Shown here in pieces: positions 29,416 through 38,891 of a stretch of 64,000 nucleotides of DNA; positions within the stretch are counted from its first letter, which is position 1, and every line of letters begins with the position of its first letter. Below the pieces are notes generated by a model. That model searched no databases. It was not told where the DNA came from and saw only the letters and a list, made by a program, of their open reading frames with translations. The translations under genes were made by a program, and so were the position numbers. This stretch comes from an uncultured Roseobacter sp. (GTDB lineage: Bacteria > Pseudomonadota > Alphaproteobacteria > Rhodobacterales > Rhodobacteraceae), in contig CANMWT010000001.1 in assembly GCA_947501635.1 (NCBI GenBank), positions 1 through 64,000 of the forward strand, read 5' to 3'.

Positions 29416-31011
29416 TCAGGCGACGTCGAACATCAGGGGTTTGACCTGATTGAACATGCCGGTGGCCTGCAATTTTTCGATGACCGGCGTTGGCACCTGA
29501 TCGTCAACATAGAGCAGGGCAATCGCCTCGCCTTGGGCCTCGGCACGTCCAAGCGTAAAGTTGGCGATGTTCACGCCGTTTTCGCCCATGGTCTGGCCCA
29601 GGGTCCCGATGATTCCGGGAACGTCTGTATTGGTCGTGTAAAGCATGTGCGCGCCGACTTCTGCATCGATCTGGATACCCTTGATCTGGATAAAGCGCGG
29701 CTTGCCATCCGAGAACACGGTGCCTGCAATCGAACGCTCGCGTTTGTCCGTCACCACAGTAACCTTGATGTAACCGTCGAAAACGCCCGACTTGCTTTGG
29801 TTTGTGGTTGATATCTTGATGCCGCGTTCCTGCGCCACCACCGGCGCAGAGACCATGTTCACATCCGGGTTTGCCTTTTTCATGATGCCGGCAATCACTC
29901 CGCAGTTCAGGGCCGATAGGTTCATGTCAGCCACAGACCCGTCGTAGAGAATATTGATTGCCTTGATCGGCTCATCCGTCATCTGACCAATGAACGCGCC
30001 AAGATGCCCCGACAGTTTGAGCCAAGGGCCCATGACCTTGGCCTCTTCGGCCGTGACAGACGGCATGTTCAGCGCGTTTGCGACAGCCCCGGTCAAAAGA
30101 TAGTCCGACATTTGCTCGGCGACCTGCAATGCCACGTTTTCCTGCGCTTCGGTTGTGGCGGCACCCAGATGCGGGGTGCACACAACATTCGGCAGATTGA
30201 ACAAGGGGTTGTCGGTTGCGGGTTCTTGCTTGAAGACGTCAAATGCGGCGCCTGCCACATGGCCGGACTTCAGCGCGTCGGCAAGTGCTTCTTCATCTAC
30301 AAGACCGCCGCGCGCACAGTTGATGATGCGCACGCCCGGCTTCATCTTTGCGATGGCTTCGGCGCTTAGGATATTGGCCGTCTGGTCAGTGAAAGGCACA
30401 TGCAAGGTGATAAAGTCGGCGCGGCGCAGAAGCTCTTCCAATTCGACCTTTTCGACACCCATCTTCTTGGCTTTCTCTTCGCCGAGAAATGGATCATAAG
30501 CCACGACTTTCATCTTGAGCCCGCGTGCGCGGTCGCAGACGATGCCGCCGATGTTGCCCGCGCCGATGACGCCCAGCGTTTTGCCTGTCAACTCAACACC
30601 CATGAACTTGGATTTTTCCCATTTTCCGGCATGGGTCGAAGCGGAGGCCTCCGGGATTTGACGGGCCACTGCAAACATCATGGCAATCGCATGTTCTGCC
30701 GTGGTGATCATGTTCCCGAAGGGCGTGTTCATGACAATAATGCCCTTTTTAGAGGCTGCATCCTTGTCAATATTGTCGGTGCCGATGCCGGCGCGACCGA
30801 TAACCTTGAGATTGTCCGCAGCGGCGATGATTTTCTCTGTCACCTTGGTCGCAGAGCGGATGGCGAGGCCATCGTAGTCACCGATGATTGCGGCGAGCTG
30901 TTCCTTGTCCTTGCCCACGTCGGGCTGGAAATCCACGTCAATGCCACGGTCTTTGAAGATTTGAACAGCTGCTTCTGACAGCTTGTCGGAGATGAGTACT
31001 TTGGGGGCCAT
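29416..31011 (-). CDS. serA: D-3-phosphoglycerate dehydrogenase
   Basis: 531 residues from ATG 31011, the long form of SerA. It starts MAPKVLISDKLSEAAVQIF, and the NAD-binding fold carries LGVIGAGNIGGIV. The catalytic Arg/Glu/His set lies in NCARGGLVDEEAL, and VVCTPHLGAATTEAQENVA follows. An intervening ASB domain precedes a C-terminal ACT domain (TDVPGIIGTLGQTMGENGVN), which usually binds serine as feedback inhibitor. It performs the first step of serine synthesis. serC lies 62 bases upstream on the same strand with an 11-bp tandem repeat between them. Confidence 0.97.
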   Translation of the reverse strand: MAPKVLISDKLSEAAVQIFKDRGIDVDFQPDVGKDKEQLAAIIGDYDGLAIRSATKVTEKIIAAADNLKVIGRAGIGTDNIDKDAASKKGIIVMNTPFGNMITTAEHAIAMMFAVARQIPEASASTHAGKWEKSKFMGVELTGKTLGVIGAGNIGGIVCDRARGLKMKVVAYDPFLGEEKAKKMGVEKVELEELLRRADFITLHVPFTDQTANILSAEAIAKMKPGVRIINCARGGLVDEEALADALKSGHVAGAAFDVFKQEPATDNPLFNLPNVVCTPHLGAATTEAQENVALQVAEQMSDYLLTGAVANALNMPSVTAEEAKVMGPWLKLSGHLGAFIGQMTDEPIKAINILYDGSVADMNLSALNCGVIAGIMKKANPDVNMVSAPVVAQERGIKISTTNQSKSGVFDGYIKVTVVTDKRERSIAGTVFSDGKPRFIQIKGIQIDAEVGAHMLYTTNTDVPGIIGTLGQTMGENGVNIANFTLGRAEAQGEAIALLYVDDQVPTPVIEKLQATGMFNQVKPLMFDVA

Positions 31012-31030
31012 TTTGGGCTCCATTTCTGAT

Positions 31031-31060
31031 GTCGGTATAATGTCGGTGTAAGGTCGGTAT
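31031..31060. repeat. Three 11-bp tandem repeats in the serC-serA spacer
   Basis: GTCGGTAT, GTCGGTGT and GTCGGTAT begin at 31031, 31042 and 31053, an exact 11-base period (full units GTCGGTATAAT and GTCGGTGTAAG). They lie 20 bases upstream of the serA ATG. Helical phasing is compatible with a protein-binding array, or it may be simple slippage. Confidence 0.6.
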
Positions 31061-31073
31061 CGCGTCGATGCGA

Positions 31074-32228
31074 TCAGGCGGCGACGGGCTGTGCTGCGAT
31101 CTCTGATTCGAAAGCCCATTCAAGCCACGGCAACATCGCCTTGATGTCTGTGGTCTCAACTGTGCCGCCGCACCAGATGCGCAGACCCGGAGGCGCGTCA
31201 CGGTACGCCCCGATATCCAGAGCCACATCTTCGTCTGCCAGACGTTTGGCCACGGCCTTCGCAAAAGCCGCACCATCCGCGATCCGCTCATCGGTGAACT
31301 TGAGACAAACGGAGGTATTCGAACGTGTGGCAGGATCAACAGCGAGGAAATCAATCCAGTCATGCGCGGCCACGAAATCGACCACCGCTGCCGCATTGGC
31401 ATTGGCGCGCCCGATCAGCCCTTGCAATCCGCCTACGGATTGCGCCCAGTCGAGGGCTTGAAGGTAGTCTTCGACACAAAGCATCGAGGGCGTGTTGATC
31501 GTGGCGCCGGTGAAGATGCCATCAATCAGCTTGCCACCTTTGGTCAGGCGGAAGATTTTGGGCAAGGGCCACGGTGGTGTGTAGCTTTCAAGACGCGCAA
31601 CGGCGCGCGGACTGAGGATCAGCATCCCGTGCGCGGCCTCGCCGCCAAGCACTTTCTGCCAGCTGAAGGTTGTCACATCCAGCTTATCCCATGGCAGGTC
31701 CATCGCGAAAGCCGCTGAAGTGGCGTCGCATAGGGTAAGGCCCGCGCGGTCTGCCGGGATCACGTCGCCTGATGGGACACGCACACCCGACGTGGTGCCA
31801 TTCCAGGTAAAGCAGACGTCATTGTCGTAGTTCAGCGCCGCCATGTCCACGATCTCGCCGTATTCAGCCGTGTGGACGCTGTGATCGATCTTCAGCTGCT
31901 TGGCCACATCGGTGACCCAGCCTGCGCCAAAGCTTTCCCAGGCGACCATCTCGGCAGGGCGTTCGCCAAGCAAGGACCACATGGCCATTTCAAAGGCCCC
32001 AGTATCGGAGGCTGGCACAATCCCGATCTTGTAGTCGGCAGGCACGCCCAACACGTCGCGCGTGGTCTCGATCGCGGCAAGAAGCTTGGCCTTGCCCTCT
32101 GCGGCGCGATGCGACCGGCCCAGCGGCGCGTCGGCGAGTTTGCCCAGTTCAAATGTGGGGGGTTTGGCGCAAGGGCCCGATGAAAAACGCGGATTAGCCG
32201 GCCGCGTAGCCGGTGTCTTTATAGCCAT
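31074..32228 (-). CDS. serC: Phosphoserine aminotransferase
   Basis: 384 residues from ATG 32228. This is the alphaproteobacterial type: [13 protein letters not shown] at the N-terminus, [35 protein letters not shown], and the PLP lysine in [11 protein letters not shown] (Lys192). It converts 3-phosphohydroxypyruvate and glutamate to phosphoserine. It heads the serC-serA operon. The ribosome-binding GGAAGGA is inside a hairpin of the leader, described as a candidate serC-motif RNA. Confidence 0.95.
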   Translation of the reverse strand: MAIKTPATRPANPRFSSGPCAKPPTFELGKLADAPLGRSHRAAEGKAKLLAAIETTRDVLGVPADYKIGIVPASDTGAFEMAMWSLLGERPAEMVAWESFGAGWVTDVAKQLKIDHSVHTAEYGEIVDMAALNYDNDVCFTWNGTTSGVRVPSGDVIPADRAGLTLCDATSAAFAMDLPWDKLDVTTFSWQKVLGGEAAHGMLILSPRAVARLESYTPPWPLPKIFRLTKGGKLIDGIFTGATINTPSMLCVEDYLQALDWAQSVGGLQGLIGRANANAAAVVDFVAAHDWIDFLAVDPATRSNTSVCLKFTDERIADGAAFAKAVAKRLADEDVALDIGAYRDAPPGLRIWCGGTVETTDIKAMLPWLEWAFESEIAAQPVAA

Positions 32229-32290
32229 AGATGCTATCCTTCCAGATAATCGCCCTTCGTTGGGGAAGGGTGTCCCACGGATGCGTTTAC
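32229..32290 (-). ncRNA. Candidate serC-motif cis-regulatory RNA in the serC leader
   Basis: In the minus-strand leader, CCCTTC and GAAGGG (32270-32265 and 32258-32253) form a six-pair hairpin. A second stem pairs GAT-TATC with GATA-ATC around TGGAAG (32251-32230), placing the ribosome-binding sequence in the loop. CCGTGGGAC precedes. This arrangement agrees with my memory of the serC motif reported upstream of serC in alphaproteobacteria by Weinberg and colleagues. It would control translation or transcription of serC-serA; the ligand, if any, is unknown. Confidence 0.6.
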
Positions 32291-32386
32291 GGGGCTGGTC
32301 AGTCTGGTGCAACAGATAAAATGCCGCTAGAACGCCGCAACATCGCTTTTTTGCGACATCACTGGCGCGGATCGGAAACTAACCTC

Positions 32387-33265
32387 ATGTATATCGTTAC
32401 CCTGATGAGCGCGCCCGCAGCGCGGGCTTTGGAAGCCGCTCTGGTCGACAGTCTGCGCAATGCCTGGGGCGGGGGCGATGCGCTTTGGCTGGCGCCCGAC
32501 ATTAGCGCGGAGTTTCCTGTCACGCAGGCGCCGGAAAACTTCTGGGATGTCTGGGAGGAGATACAGGCGCTGGGCATCGACCTGGTGATCCAGCCAGCCG
32601 AGGGGCGTCGCAAGAAAATGCTGCTGGCCGATATGGACAGCACAATGATCCAGCAGGAATGCATAGATGAACTGGCGGATGAAGCTGGTGTGGGCGACCG
32701 CGTCAAGGATATCACGGCGCGGGCCATGAACGGCGAACTGGATTTTAACGCAGCACTGACCGAGCGGGTCGGGCTGTTGAAGGGCTTGCCGCTTTCGACC
32801 ATCGACAAGGTTCTGAAAGAGCGGATTACGCTGATGCCGGGGGGGCCTGTGCTGCTGGCGACGATGAAGGCGCATGGGGCCTACGCGGCACTTGTATCGG
32901 GCGGTTTCACGGCGTTTACCTCTGCGATTGCGGGCAGACTTGGCTTTGACGAGAACCGCGCAAACACCCTGTGTTCACAGGATGGCGTGCTGACCGGTGC
33001 GCCGGGGCTGCCCATTCTGGGCCAACAGGCCAAAGTGGACGCCCTGCAGGAGATCACTGCGCGGCTTGGTCTGTCCCAGCGCGATGTGATCGCGGTGGGC
33101 GACGGTGCGAATGATCTGGGCATGCTGAAACAGGCGGGCATGGGTGTTGCGCTGCACGCCAAACCGGCGGTGGCCGCGCAATGCGATATCCGCATCAATC
33201 ACGGGGACCTGACGGCCCTGTTGTATCTGCAAGGCTATGCCGCGCAGGATTTTGCACATTCGTGA
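32387..33265 (+). CDS. serB: Phosphoserine phosphatase
   Basis: 292 residues from ATG 32387. HAD superfamily: motif I LLADMDSTMIQQE (nucleophile Asp82, acid Asp84), motif II VSGGFTAFTSAIA, motif IV VIAVGDGANDLGMLKQAG. About 75 N-terminal residues form a small divergent domain (YIVTLMSAPAARALEAALV), as in Roseobacter SerB proteins. It releases serine from phosphoserine, the last step of the pathway. Transcribed divergently from serC-serA across a short region, so the whole pathway sits at one locus. Confidence 0.93.
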   Translation: MYIVTLMSAPAARALEAALVDSLRNAWGGGDALWLAPDISAEFPVTQAPENFWDVWEEIQALGIDLVIQPAEGRRKKMLLADMDSTMIQQECIDELADEAGVGDRVKDITARAMNGELDFNAALTERVGLLKGLPLSTIDKVLKERITLMPGGPVLLATMKAHGAYAALVSGGFTAFTSAIAGRLGFDENRANTLCSQDGVLTGAPGLPILGQQAKVDALQEITARLGLSQRDVIAVGDGANDLGMLKQAGMGVALHAKPAVAAQCDIRINHGDLTALLYLQGYAAQDFAHS

Positions 33266-33326
33266 GTGCTGCTCCGGCCGAATCGGGTGCCTGTGTTATC
33301 CTGACAGCAGCACAGGGAGGGAACAC

Positions 33327-33641
33327 ATGCCAAATTTCATCTTTGCCTATCACGGAGGTACTACGCCCTCGTCCCCCGAAGACGTGGAAAAGGTCATGGC
33401 GGAATGGGGCGCATGGTTTGACGGCCTTGGATCAGCCGTCATGGAGCCGGGTAATCCGGTCGGTATGTCCACCACGGTCTTTCACGACCGGGTGGAAGAC
33501 AACGGTGGGTCCAATCCGCTTTCAGGCTATTCGATCATCACTGCGCAGGACACTGCATCCGCGGTCGCGATGGCCAAGGGCTGCCCGATGGTGCGCGACG
33601 GTTCCGGGTCAGTTGAAGTGGCCGAGATCCACGAAATGTAG
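33327..33641 (+). CDS. YCII/DGPF-related small protein
   Basis: 104 residues from ATG 33327 with GGGAGGGAAC upstream. The protein opens MPNFIFAYHGG and contains EKVMAEWGAWFDGLGSAV and SGYSIITAQDTASAVAMAKGCP, the pattern of YCII-like ferredoxin-fold proteins. Their biochemical role is generally unknown. It lies 61 bases downstream of serB and may be cotranscribed. It ends two bases before the convergent asparaginase gene. Confidence 0.75.
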   Translation: MPNFIFAYHGGTTPSSPEDVEKVMAEWGAWFDGLGSAVMEPGNPVGMSTTVFHDRVEDNGGSNPLSGYSIITAQDTASAVAMAKGCPMVRDGSGSVEVAEIHEM

Positions 33642-33643
33642 TG

Positions 33644-34624
33644 CTACAGCAAGGCGGGTGCAGGTCGGATATAGCCTGTCACAATGTCCCGTCGGTTTTT
33701 GATCTCGGCATTCATGATGCGCAATGCTGCGGGATGATCAGGCTCTAACACGCCAAGTTTGACAAGAATTGCGGCCATCGCACATTCCGAGGCGCGGGTT
33801 GTCCCATCCGCTATCTTGAGAGAGATGCCCATTTTCAGATCGGGAAGGATGGCGTTAAAGAACCCTTCGGCACCGGTCTTGATCGCCGCCTTGCCGTTAC
33901 ACGCGCGCATCAGTTCCGTACAAGCGTGCCCGTCGCCTGCGACATACTCAGGATGGGCGCGCATCGCCTGATGCAACTGCGCTTCGGCGCTGTAGTCGGG
34001 GCTGGCCGCAAAATGCGCCATGGCGCGCGCCATATGATGGAGGGTCGAGGCGAAGTTGGGGGCGGAGCAGCCGTCGATCCCGAAGCCGGGCGAGGGGGCA
34101 CCTGTTGTGCGCTCGAATGCCTCTAGCACCGCTTTCTGAACGGGATGGTCGGTGTCTATGTATTCCGGCCCCGCGCCGAGGTGTTTGGTCAGTGTCAGAA
34201 AACCCGAATGCTTGCCCGAGCAGTTGTTGTGCAACTGATTTGGGGTTTCACGGGCTTGGATCATCGCGACTTCGGTGGCGCGGTGGCTGGGGTAGTGCGG
34301 GCCGCACCGCAGGCTGGGTTCGCTTAGTGCGAGGTCCGCCAGCCAGTCGCGGACCATGTTTGTGTGGATGGGCATGCCGGAATGAGAGGCGCAGGCAAGT
34401 GCCAGATGTCGCGGTGTCAGGCCAGCTTGGGCCGCGGCACCGCTTTCCAGCAGCGGCAGCGCCTGAATCATCTTGGACGAACTGCGCGACAGCACGACAA
34501 GATCGGGATCTCCCCATGCCTGCACGATCTGGCCGCTGTCGTCACAGATCACGGCATGGCCAAGGTGTATGCTCTCCAGAAACGGGCCGCGCCAAATTTC
34601 AGCCATGGGAGCTGGTTGCGTCAT
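33644..34624 (-). CDS. L-asparaginase, rhizobial type (asparaginase II family)
   Basis: 326 residues from ATG 34624. The family motif VVLSRSSSKMIQALPLLESG supplies the Ser48 and Lys51 positions found in the Rhizobium etli enzyme. LACASHSG and HNNCSGKHSGFL supply the conserved Cys/Lys zinc region, and CSAPNFA follows. The family is unrelated to E. coli AnsA/AnsB and hydrolyses asparagine to aspartate and ammonia in the cytoplasm. A second ATG six codons later (34606) is possible. Confidence 0.87.
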   Translation of the reverse strand: MTQPAPMAEIWRGPFLESIHLGHAVICDDSGQIVQAWGDPDLVVLSRSSSKMIQALPLLESGAAAQAGLTPRHLALACASHSGMPIHTNMVRDWLADLALSEPSLRCGPHYPSHRATEVAMIQARETPNQLHNNCSGKHSGFLTLTKHLGAGPEYIDTDHPVQKAVLEAFERTTGAPSPGFGIDGCSAPNFASTLHHMARAMAHFAASPDYSAEAQLHQAMRAHPEYVAGDGHACTELMRACNGKAAIKTGAEGFFNAILPDLKMGISLKIADGTTRASECAMAAILVKLGVLEPDHPAALRIMNAEIKNRRDIVTGYIRPAPALL

Positions 34625-34797
34625 TTTTTTCCTCACGATTTGGCGAAATCTTGCCAATCGCACTTTCGCCTGATGTAAGGAGTGCGCTACTGTGACATCT
34701 GTCGAGACACAAGTGCAGACTTGCAAGAGAGTGCCCGAAACCGGGGCGCCGCGCAGGCTGGCTAAGTTGAGGTTAGGACAGCTGGAGGCTGGAAAAA

Positions 34798-35328
34798 ATG
34801 CGAGTATCGAAACGATTTATGTGTGTGTTGGGCGCGTTTGCCTTCGCGGGGCCATTTGCTGTGGCGCAGGAAGTCAGCAACAATCAGGTGGCGGCCAAGA
34901 CCGACTGGAGCGTTTTCGTCGAAGATAACCCCAAAGAATGCTGGAGCGTATCAACACCGACAGAGACGGTGAATACGCGTGACGGACGCGTGGTTGCCGC
35001 GAATCGCGGAGAGATCCTGTTGATGGTGTTCTTCCGCCCCGAGGCCAACGCCAACGGTCAGGTTGCCTTTACGGGCGGCTACCCTTTCCGAGACGGCTCG
35101 CAGGTCAGTGTCGAGATCAGCGGCACGGAGTACTCGCTCTTTACTGATGGCGACTGGGCGTGGCCGGCAAGCCCTGCGGACGATGTCAAACTGGTCGCAG
35201 CGATGAAGCGCGGCGCGCAGGCGGTGGTGACCGGTGTGTCCAGCCGCGGCACTACCACCAAGGATACGTTCTCGTTGTTGGGGTTCACGGCTGCGACCGA
35301 AGACGCCGAGAAACGCTGCGCCGGTTAG
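34798..35328 (+). CDS. Invasion-associated locus B (IalB) family periplasmic protein
   Basis: 176 residues with signal peptide (FMCVLGAFAFAGPFAVAQ, cleavage near residue 24). The mature part has TDWSVFVEDNPKECWSVSTP, then GGYPFRDGSQVSVEISGTEYSLF, AAMKRGAQAVVTGVSSRGTTTKDTFSLLGF and a C-terminal Cys, the IalB pattern with two conserved cysteines. Named from Bartonella invasion studies, the family is widespread in free-living alphaproteobacteria and its function there is unknown. The stop overlaps the convergent GFA gene by four bases (TTAG). Confidence 0.8.
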   Translation: MRVSKRFMCVLGAFAFAGPFAVAQEVSNNQVAAKTDWSVFVEDNPKECWSVSTPTETVNTRDGRVVAANRGEILLMVFFRPEANANGQVAFTGGYPFRDGSQVSVEISGTEYSLFTDGDWAWPASPADDVKLVAAMKRGAQAVVTGVSSRGTTTKDTFSLLGFTAATEDAEKRCAG

Positions 35329-35753
35329 GCTCTTTGATCGTTTAGACTTGTGGACACATGCAGCAGCGTGCCGTCATACTTGGGCAATTCGTCCGCCAAT
35401 GTCAGCCAAGGTAGCTTGCTTTTATAGTTAACATGGAATTCCGGTGCGAAAGCGCCGGGATCTGCCAGGGATGCTGCGTATAACTGCATATCGCCAGAAT
35501 AGTGCTCTGCCTCAAACCCCATCGGAGACCCGCAGTCTGCGCAGAAATGGCGGAAAACGCCCTGTGAACTTTGGAACGTTCGCGGTGCGTCGCCTGTCCA
35601 TCTGAATGCGGCCAACGGGACGCCCATCCAGCCTACCACAGGTGCGGCGCAATTACGGCGGCAGTTATCGCAGTGGCAATAGCAAGACCAAGTTGGCGAA
35701 CCGGAAAATTCCCAGCGTGTCTTGGTGCAAAGGCAGTGCCCGGTTGTTGTCAT
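35325..35753 (-). CDS. GFA-family (glutathione-dependent formaldehyde-activating enzyme-like) zinc protein
   Basis: 142 residues from ATG 35753. Cysteine pattern GHCLC, then YCHCDNCRRNCAAP and FRHFCADCGSPMGFEAE, are the zinc ligands of the GFA fold. The family was named for Gfa of Paracoccus, but most members have no proven activity with S-hydroxymethylglutathione. It is convergent with the IalB-like gene, sharing stop-codon bases. No formaldehyde pathway gene is adjacent. Confidence 0.82.
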   Translation of the reverse strand: MTTTGHCLCTKTRWEFSGSPTWSCYCHCDNCRRNCAAPVVGWMGVPLAAFRWTGDAPRTFQSSQGVFRHFCADCGSPMGFEAEHYSGDMQLYAASLADPGAFAPEFHVNYKSKLPWLTLADELPKYDGTLLHVSTSLNDQRA

Positions 35754-35958
35754 CTCTTGGTTTCCGTTCTTGCGACGACCGCGTTTTCTGTGGCCATGGG
35801 TCATCTTTGACCTGATTTCTGGCGGATCGCTGCGGCACAGTGGACGGATCAAGAACCAATTGCGACACCAGACGCACAGGAGTTTTTACCGCCTTTTCCT
35901 TTTGATCCGCGCACGGTTTCCTATATAGAGCGGCATCCGGTCCAATGAGGTTCCCCAG

Positions 35959-37143
35959 ATGTCTGCCACCGCGCCGATCACACAAGACGTACACACCATT
36001 CCGCGCAAGCTGCCGGAAGGGCCTGTCAACCTTGTTGGCCTGACGCGCCCCGCGATGCGGGATGCGCTGATCGCCGCGGGCACGCCGGAAAAGCAGGCGA
36101 AGATGCGCGTCGGTCAGATCTGGCAATGGATTTACCAGTGGGGGGTGCGCGACTTTGATGTGATGACGAACCTCTCGAAGGTTTATCGCACTGAACTCAA
36201 AGAAAAATTTGTGATTGAAGTGCCCGAAGTGGTCACCCGTCAGCTGAGCGAGGACGGCACGCGAAAGTATCTGGTGCGCATCGCGGGCGGCCATGAGGTC
36301 GAGGTCGTCTACATCCCCGAAGAAGGGCGCGGCACACTGTGTGTGTCTTCGCAGGTCGGGTGCACGCTGACTTGCTCTTTCTGTCACACCGGGACCCAAA
36401 AGCTTGTCCGGAACCTGACGGCAGCGGAAATCATCGGTCAGGTCATGGTGGCGCGGGACGATCTGGGCGAATGGCCCGAGGTGGGCGCGCCCAAGGACGA
36501 AACCCGCCTGCTGAGCAATATCGTTCTGATGGGCATGGGTGAGCCACTGTATAACTTTGAGAACGTTCGGGATGCGATGAAGATTGCGATGGATCCGGAG
36601 GGCATACAGCTGTCCCGCCGTCGCATTACACTGTCGACTTCGGGCGTGGTGCCGGAAATCGCGCGCACGGCCGCCGAGATCGGTTGCCAGTTGGCGGTGA
36701 GTTTCCACGCGACCACCGATGACGTGCGCGACCGGCTTGTGCCCATCAACAAGCGATGGAACATTGACGTGCTGCTGGAGGCGCTGCGGGCCTATCCAAA
36801 AGTGTCGAACTCTGAACGGATCACCTTTGAATACGTGATGCTGCAGGGGGTCAACGACAGTGATGAAGACGCGCGACGTCTGGTTCGGCTGATCGACGGT
36901 ATCCCGGCCAAGATCAACCTCATTCCGTTCAACGAATGGCCCGGCGCACCCTATAAACGGTCCTCCAACAACCGTATCCGGGCGTTTGCGGATATCATCT
37001 ACAAGGCAGGTTATGCCTCGCCTATCCGCACGCCGCGTGGGGAAGACATCATGGCCGCCTGCGGACAGCTGAAATCGGCGACCGAGCGCGCGCGCAAGTC
37101 GCGCAAGCAAATCGCAGCAGAGGCCGGTCTGGCAGGCGAATAA
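35959..37143 (+). CDS. rlmN: Dual-specificity 23S rRNA/tRNA adenine C2-methyltransferase
   Basis: 394 residues. Radical SAM cluster motif GCTLTCSFC (Cys135, Cys139, Cys142), preceded by [10 protein letters not shown] and followed by [28 protein letters not shown] and [14 protein letters not shown] are RlmN hallmarks, and the catalytic C-terminal Cys is in [12 protein letters not shown]. It methylates A2503 of 23S rRNA and A37 of some tRNAs. The last base of its stop is the first base of the next gene's ATG. Confidence 0.96.
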   Translation: MSATAPITQDVHTIPRKLPEGPVNLVGLTRPAMRDALIAAGTPEKQAKMRVGQIWQWIYQWGVRDFDVMTNLSKVYRTELKEKFVIEVPEVVTRQLSEDGTRKYLVRIAGGHEVEVVYIPEEGRGTLCVSSQVGCTLTCSFCHTGTQKLVRNLTAAEIIGQVMVARDDLGEWPEVGAPKDETRLLSNIVLMGMGEPLYNFENVRDAMKIAMDPEGIQLSRRRITLSTSGVVPEIARTAAEIGCQLAVSFHATTDDVRDRLVPINKRWNIDVLLEALRAYPKVSNSERITFEYVMLQGVNDSDEDARRLVRLIDGIPAKINLIPFNEWPGAPYKRSSNNRIRAFADIIYKAGYASPIRTPRGEDIMAACGQLKSATERARKSRKQIAAEAGLAGE

Positions 37144-37889
37144 TGCGCCGGCGCGACGCGCTTTGGATTATGGGCGCCTTGGGTGTTGCTGTGGCCATTC
37201 CGCCTGTACTGCGCCGCATCCCCACCAGTTTTACCTTTGAGCCGATCGCCGGGTTCGACGGTTTCCGGCGCGTTCAGGGCGGCGCTGTTTCAGGTGGTGT
37301 TGACCCATTCTTCGGGCTTGGCGCGCGGTTGCCGGATCAGGAAGCGTTACCGCTAGAAATGTCAAAAGACCCTTGTTTGTCTCTTTTTGGGCCCTTGGGT
37401 TGGGATGAGAACACCGTGCCTGTGGCAATTTTCAGCGACTTCAACTGCCCCTACTGCAAGGACCTTGAGCGCCGGTTGATAGCCTTGCGCGACGGCGGTG
37501 CCCCCATTCGTTTGGTCTGGCATGAAATGCCGCTCTTGGGTCAATCCTCGTACCGGTCGGCGCGGGCGGTGCTTGCGGCAAGGTTTCTGGGGCGTGAAGA
37601 CGCGGCCCGCCAGTACCTGCAAAACACTCCGTTGCGTCCAGGGCCCACCGCATTGGCGGCGATGGCGGACCACTTGCAGGTGCCCGATGACATGTTGCTG
37701 CGCGAATTTGACGGTGCGCGCGTGTCCGCTGCCTTGACCGAGAGCCTGTCGCTGGGCCAGCGTCTGGGCATTCCCGGCACGCCGGGAACGGTAATCGGAC
37801 GCACTCTCGTGATCGGGGCGATCAAGGACGCAGACATCAAAGCGTTGATCGACCTGGAGCGCGCCACACCGCAGACTGCTTGCGGCTAG
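37143..37889 (+). CDS. DsbA-family thiol oxidoreductase with N-terminal membrane anchor or signal
   Basis: 248 residues. The N-terminus RRRDALWIMGALGVAVAIPP looks like a signal or anchor segment with a twin-arginine-like RRRD start. The thioredoxin-fold active site is SDFNCPYCKDLE (Cys102, Cys105), and the cis-proline region is LGIPGTPGTVIG. It would act in the periplasm on protein thiols or as a DsbG-like reductase. No DsbB partner is beside it. It overlaps rlmN by one base and the convergent LOG gene by four (CTAG). Confidence 0.85.
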   Translation: MRRRDALWIMGALGVAVAIPPVLRRIPTSFTFEPIAGFDGFRRVQGGAVSGGVDPFFGLGARLPDQEALPLEMSKDPCLSLFGPLGWDENTVPVAIFSDFNCPYCKDLERRLIALRDGGAPIRLVWHEMPLLGQSSYRSARAVLAARFLGREDAARQYLQNTPLRPGPTALAAMADHLQVPDDMLLREFDGARVSAALTESLSLGQRLGIPGTPGTVIGRTLVIGAIKDADIKALIDLERATPQTACG

Positions 37890-38722
37890 CGGCCGGGTAT
37901 CCGGGACCGCGGCGGCATTTCCTGCCAGTTGTCGATCACGGTCATGGCCTCTGCCGCACTTTCCACAAATTTGAAGAGATCAAGGTCTTCCTCCGAAATG
38001 GTGCCTGCATCCGCAAGCGTGTCCCAGTTGATGATCCCTTCCCAGAAGGCGCGTCCGAAGAGCAGGACCGGCACGGGTTGCATGCGCCCGGTCTGGATTA
38101 GCGTGAGTGCCTCGAAAAGTTCGTCCAGGGTGCCAAAGCCGCCGGGAAACACGCAGATTGCCTTGGCGCGCATCAGAAAGTGCATTTTGCGGATCGCAAA
38201 GTAGTGGAAATTGAAACACAGTTCCGGGGTCACGTATTCATTTGGGGCTTGTTCGTGGGGCAGTACGATGTTCAGCCCGATAGACCGCCCGTTGGCATCT
38301 TCGGCCCCGCGGTTGCCAGCCTCCATCACGCCGGGGCCACCGCCGGTGACAATCACATTCTCGCAGCCCTCGGTCTCAAGACTCTTGAGCGTCATCAGAC
38401 GCGCGAATTCCCGGGCTTCGTCATAGAAGTGGGACAGGGCGGTCAGTGTTGCGGTCCGGGCCTTTTCCTTATCTGACGGGCGCGGGATACGCGAGCCGCC
38501 AAAGAGCACGATTGTGCTGTTGATGCCGAGCGCGTCGAGATGCATCTCCGGTTTGAGCAGCTCCAGCTGCAGGCGGACGGGGCGGAGCTCTTCCCGGCAC
38601 AGAAAATCCTCGTCCATAAAGGCGAGCCGGTATTCCGGCGCGCGGGTCTGAGGTGTGTCTGGTATTTCTTGAATGGTTTTGCGGTCTGCATAGGCGTGGC
38701 GCAGAGGGTGGCGGCGGTTCAT
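37886..38722 (-). CDS. LOG-family protein (nucleotide 5'-monophosphate nucleosidase, TIGR00730-like)
   Basis: 278 residues. The diagnostic motifs are [16 protein letters not shown] and [16 protein letters not shown] (PGGxGTxxE), with [12 protein letters not shown] near the start. LOG proteins release the base from cytokinin or purine/pyrimidine nucleotides, and bacterial long forms like this one often act as general nucleotide nucleosidases. Cytoplasmic. Its start is 169 bases from the divergent dapD. Confidence 0.88.
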   Translation of the reverse strand: MNRRHPLRHAYADRKTIQEIPDTPQTRAPEYRLAFMDEDFLCREELRPVRLQLELLKPEMHLDALGINSTIVLFGGSRIPRPSDKEKARTATLTALSHFYDEAREFARLMTLKSLETEGCENVIVTGGGPGVMEAGNRGAEDANGRSIGLNIVLPHEQAPNEYVTPELCFNFHYFAIRKMHFLMRAKAICVFPGGFGTLDELFEALTLIQTGRMQPVPVLLFGRAFWEGIINWDTLADAGTISEEDLDLFKFVESAAEAMTVIDNWQEMPPRSRIPGR

Positions 38723-38891
38723 TTACTATCTCTCCAGAAAGGCGGTTTGGTGCAAGGGGGCCACGTCCCGGCCCGAGATGCAATGCCCATCCGCGCCTGT
38801 TGCATTTGGTTTTAGCGATCGTGAACGCATTGCACGGGGCGGACGGGCCTTGTATAGGCGCTGCCAACAGGGTCACCAAAGGGGAATACGG

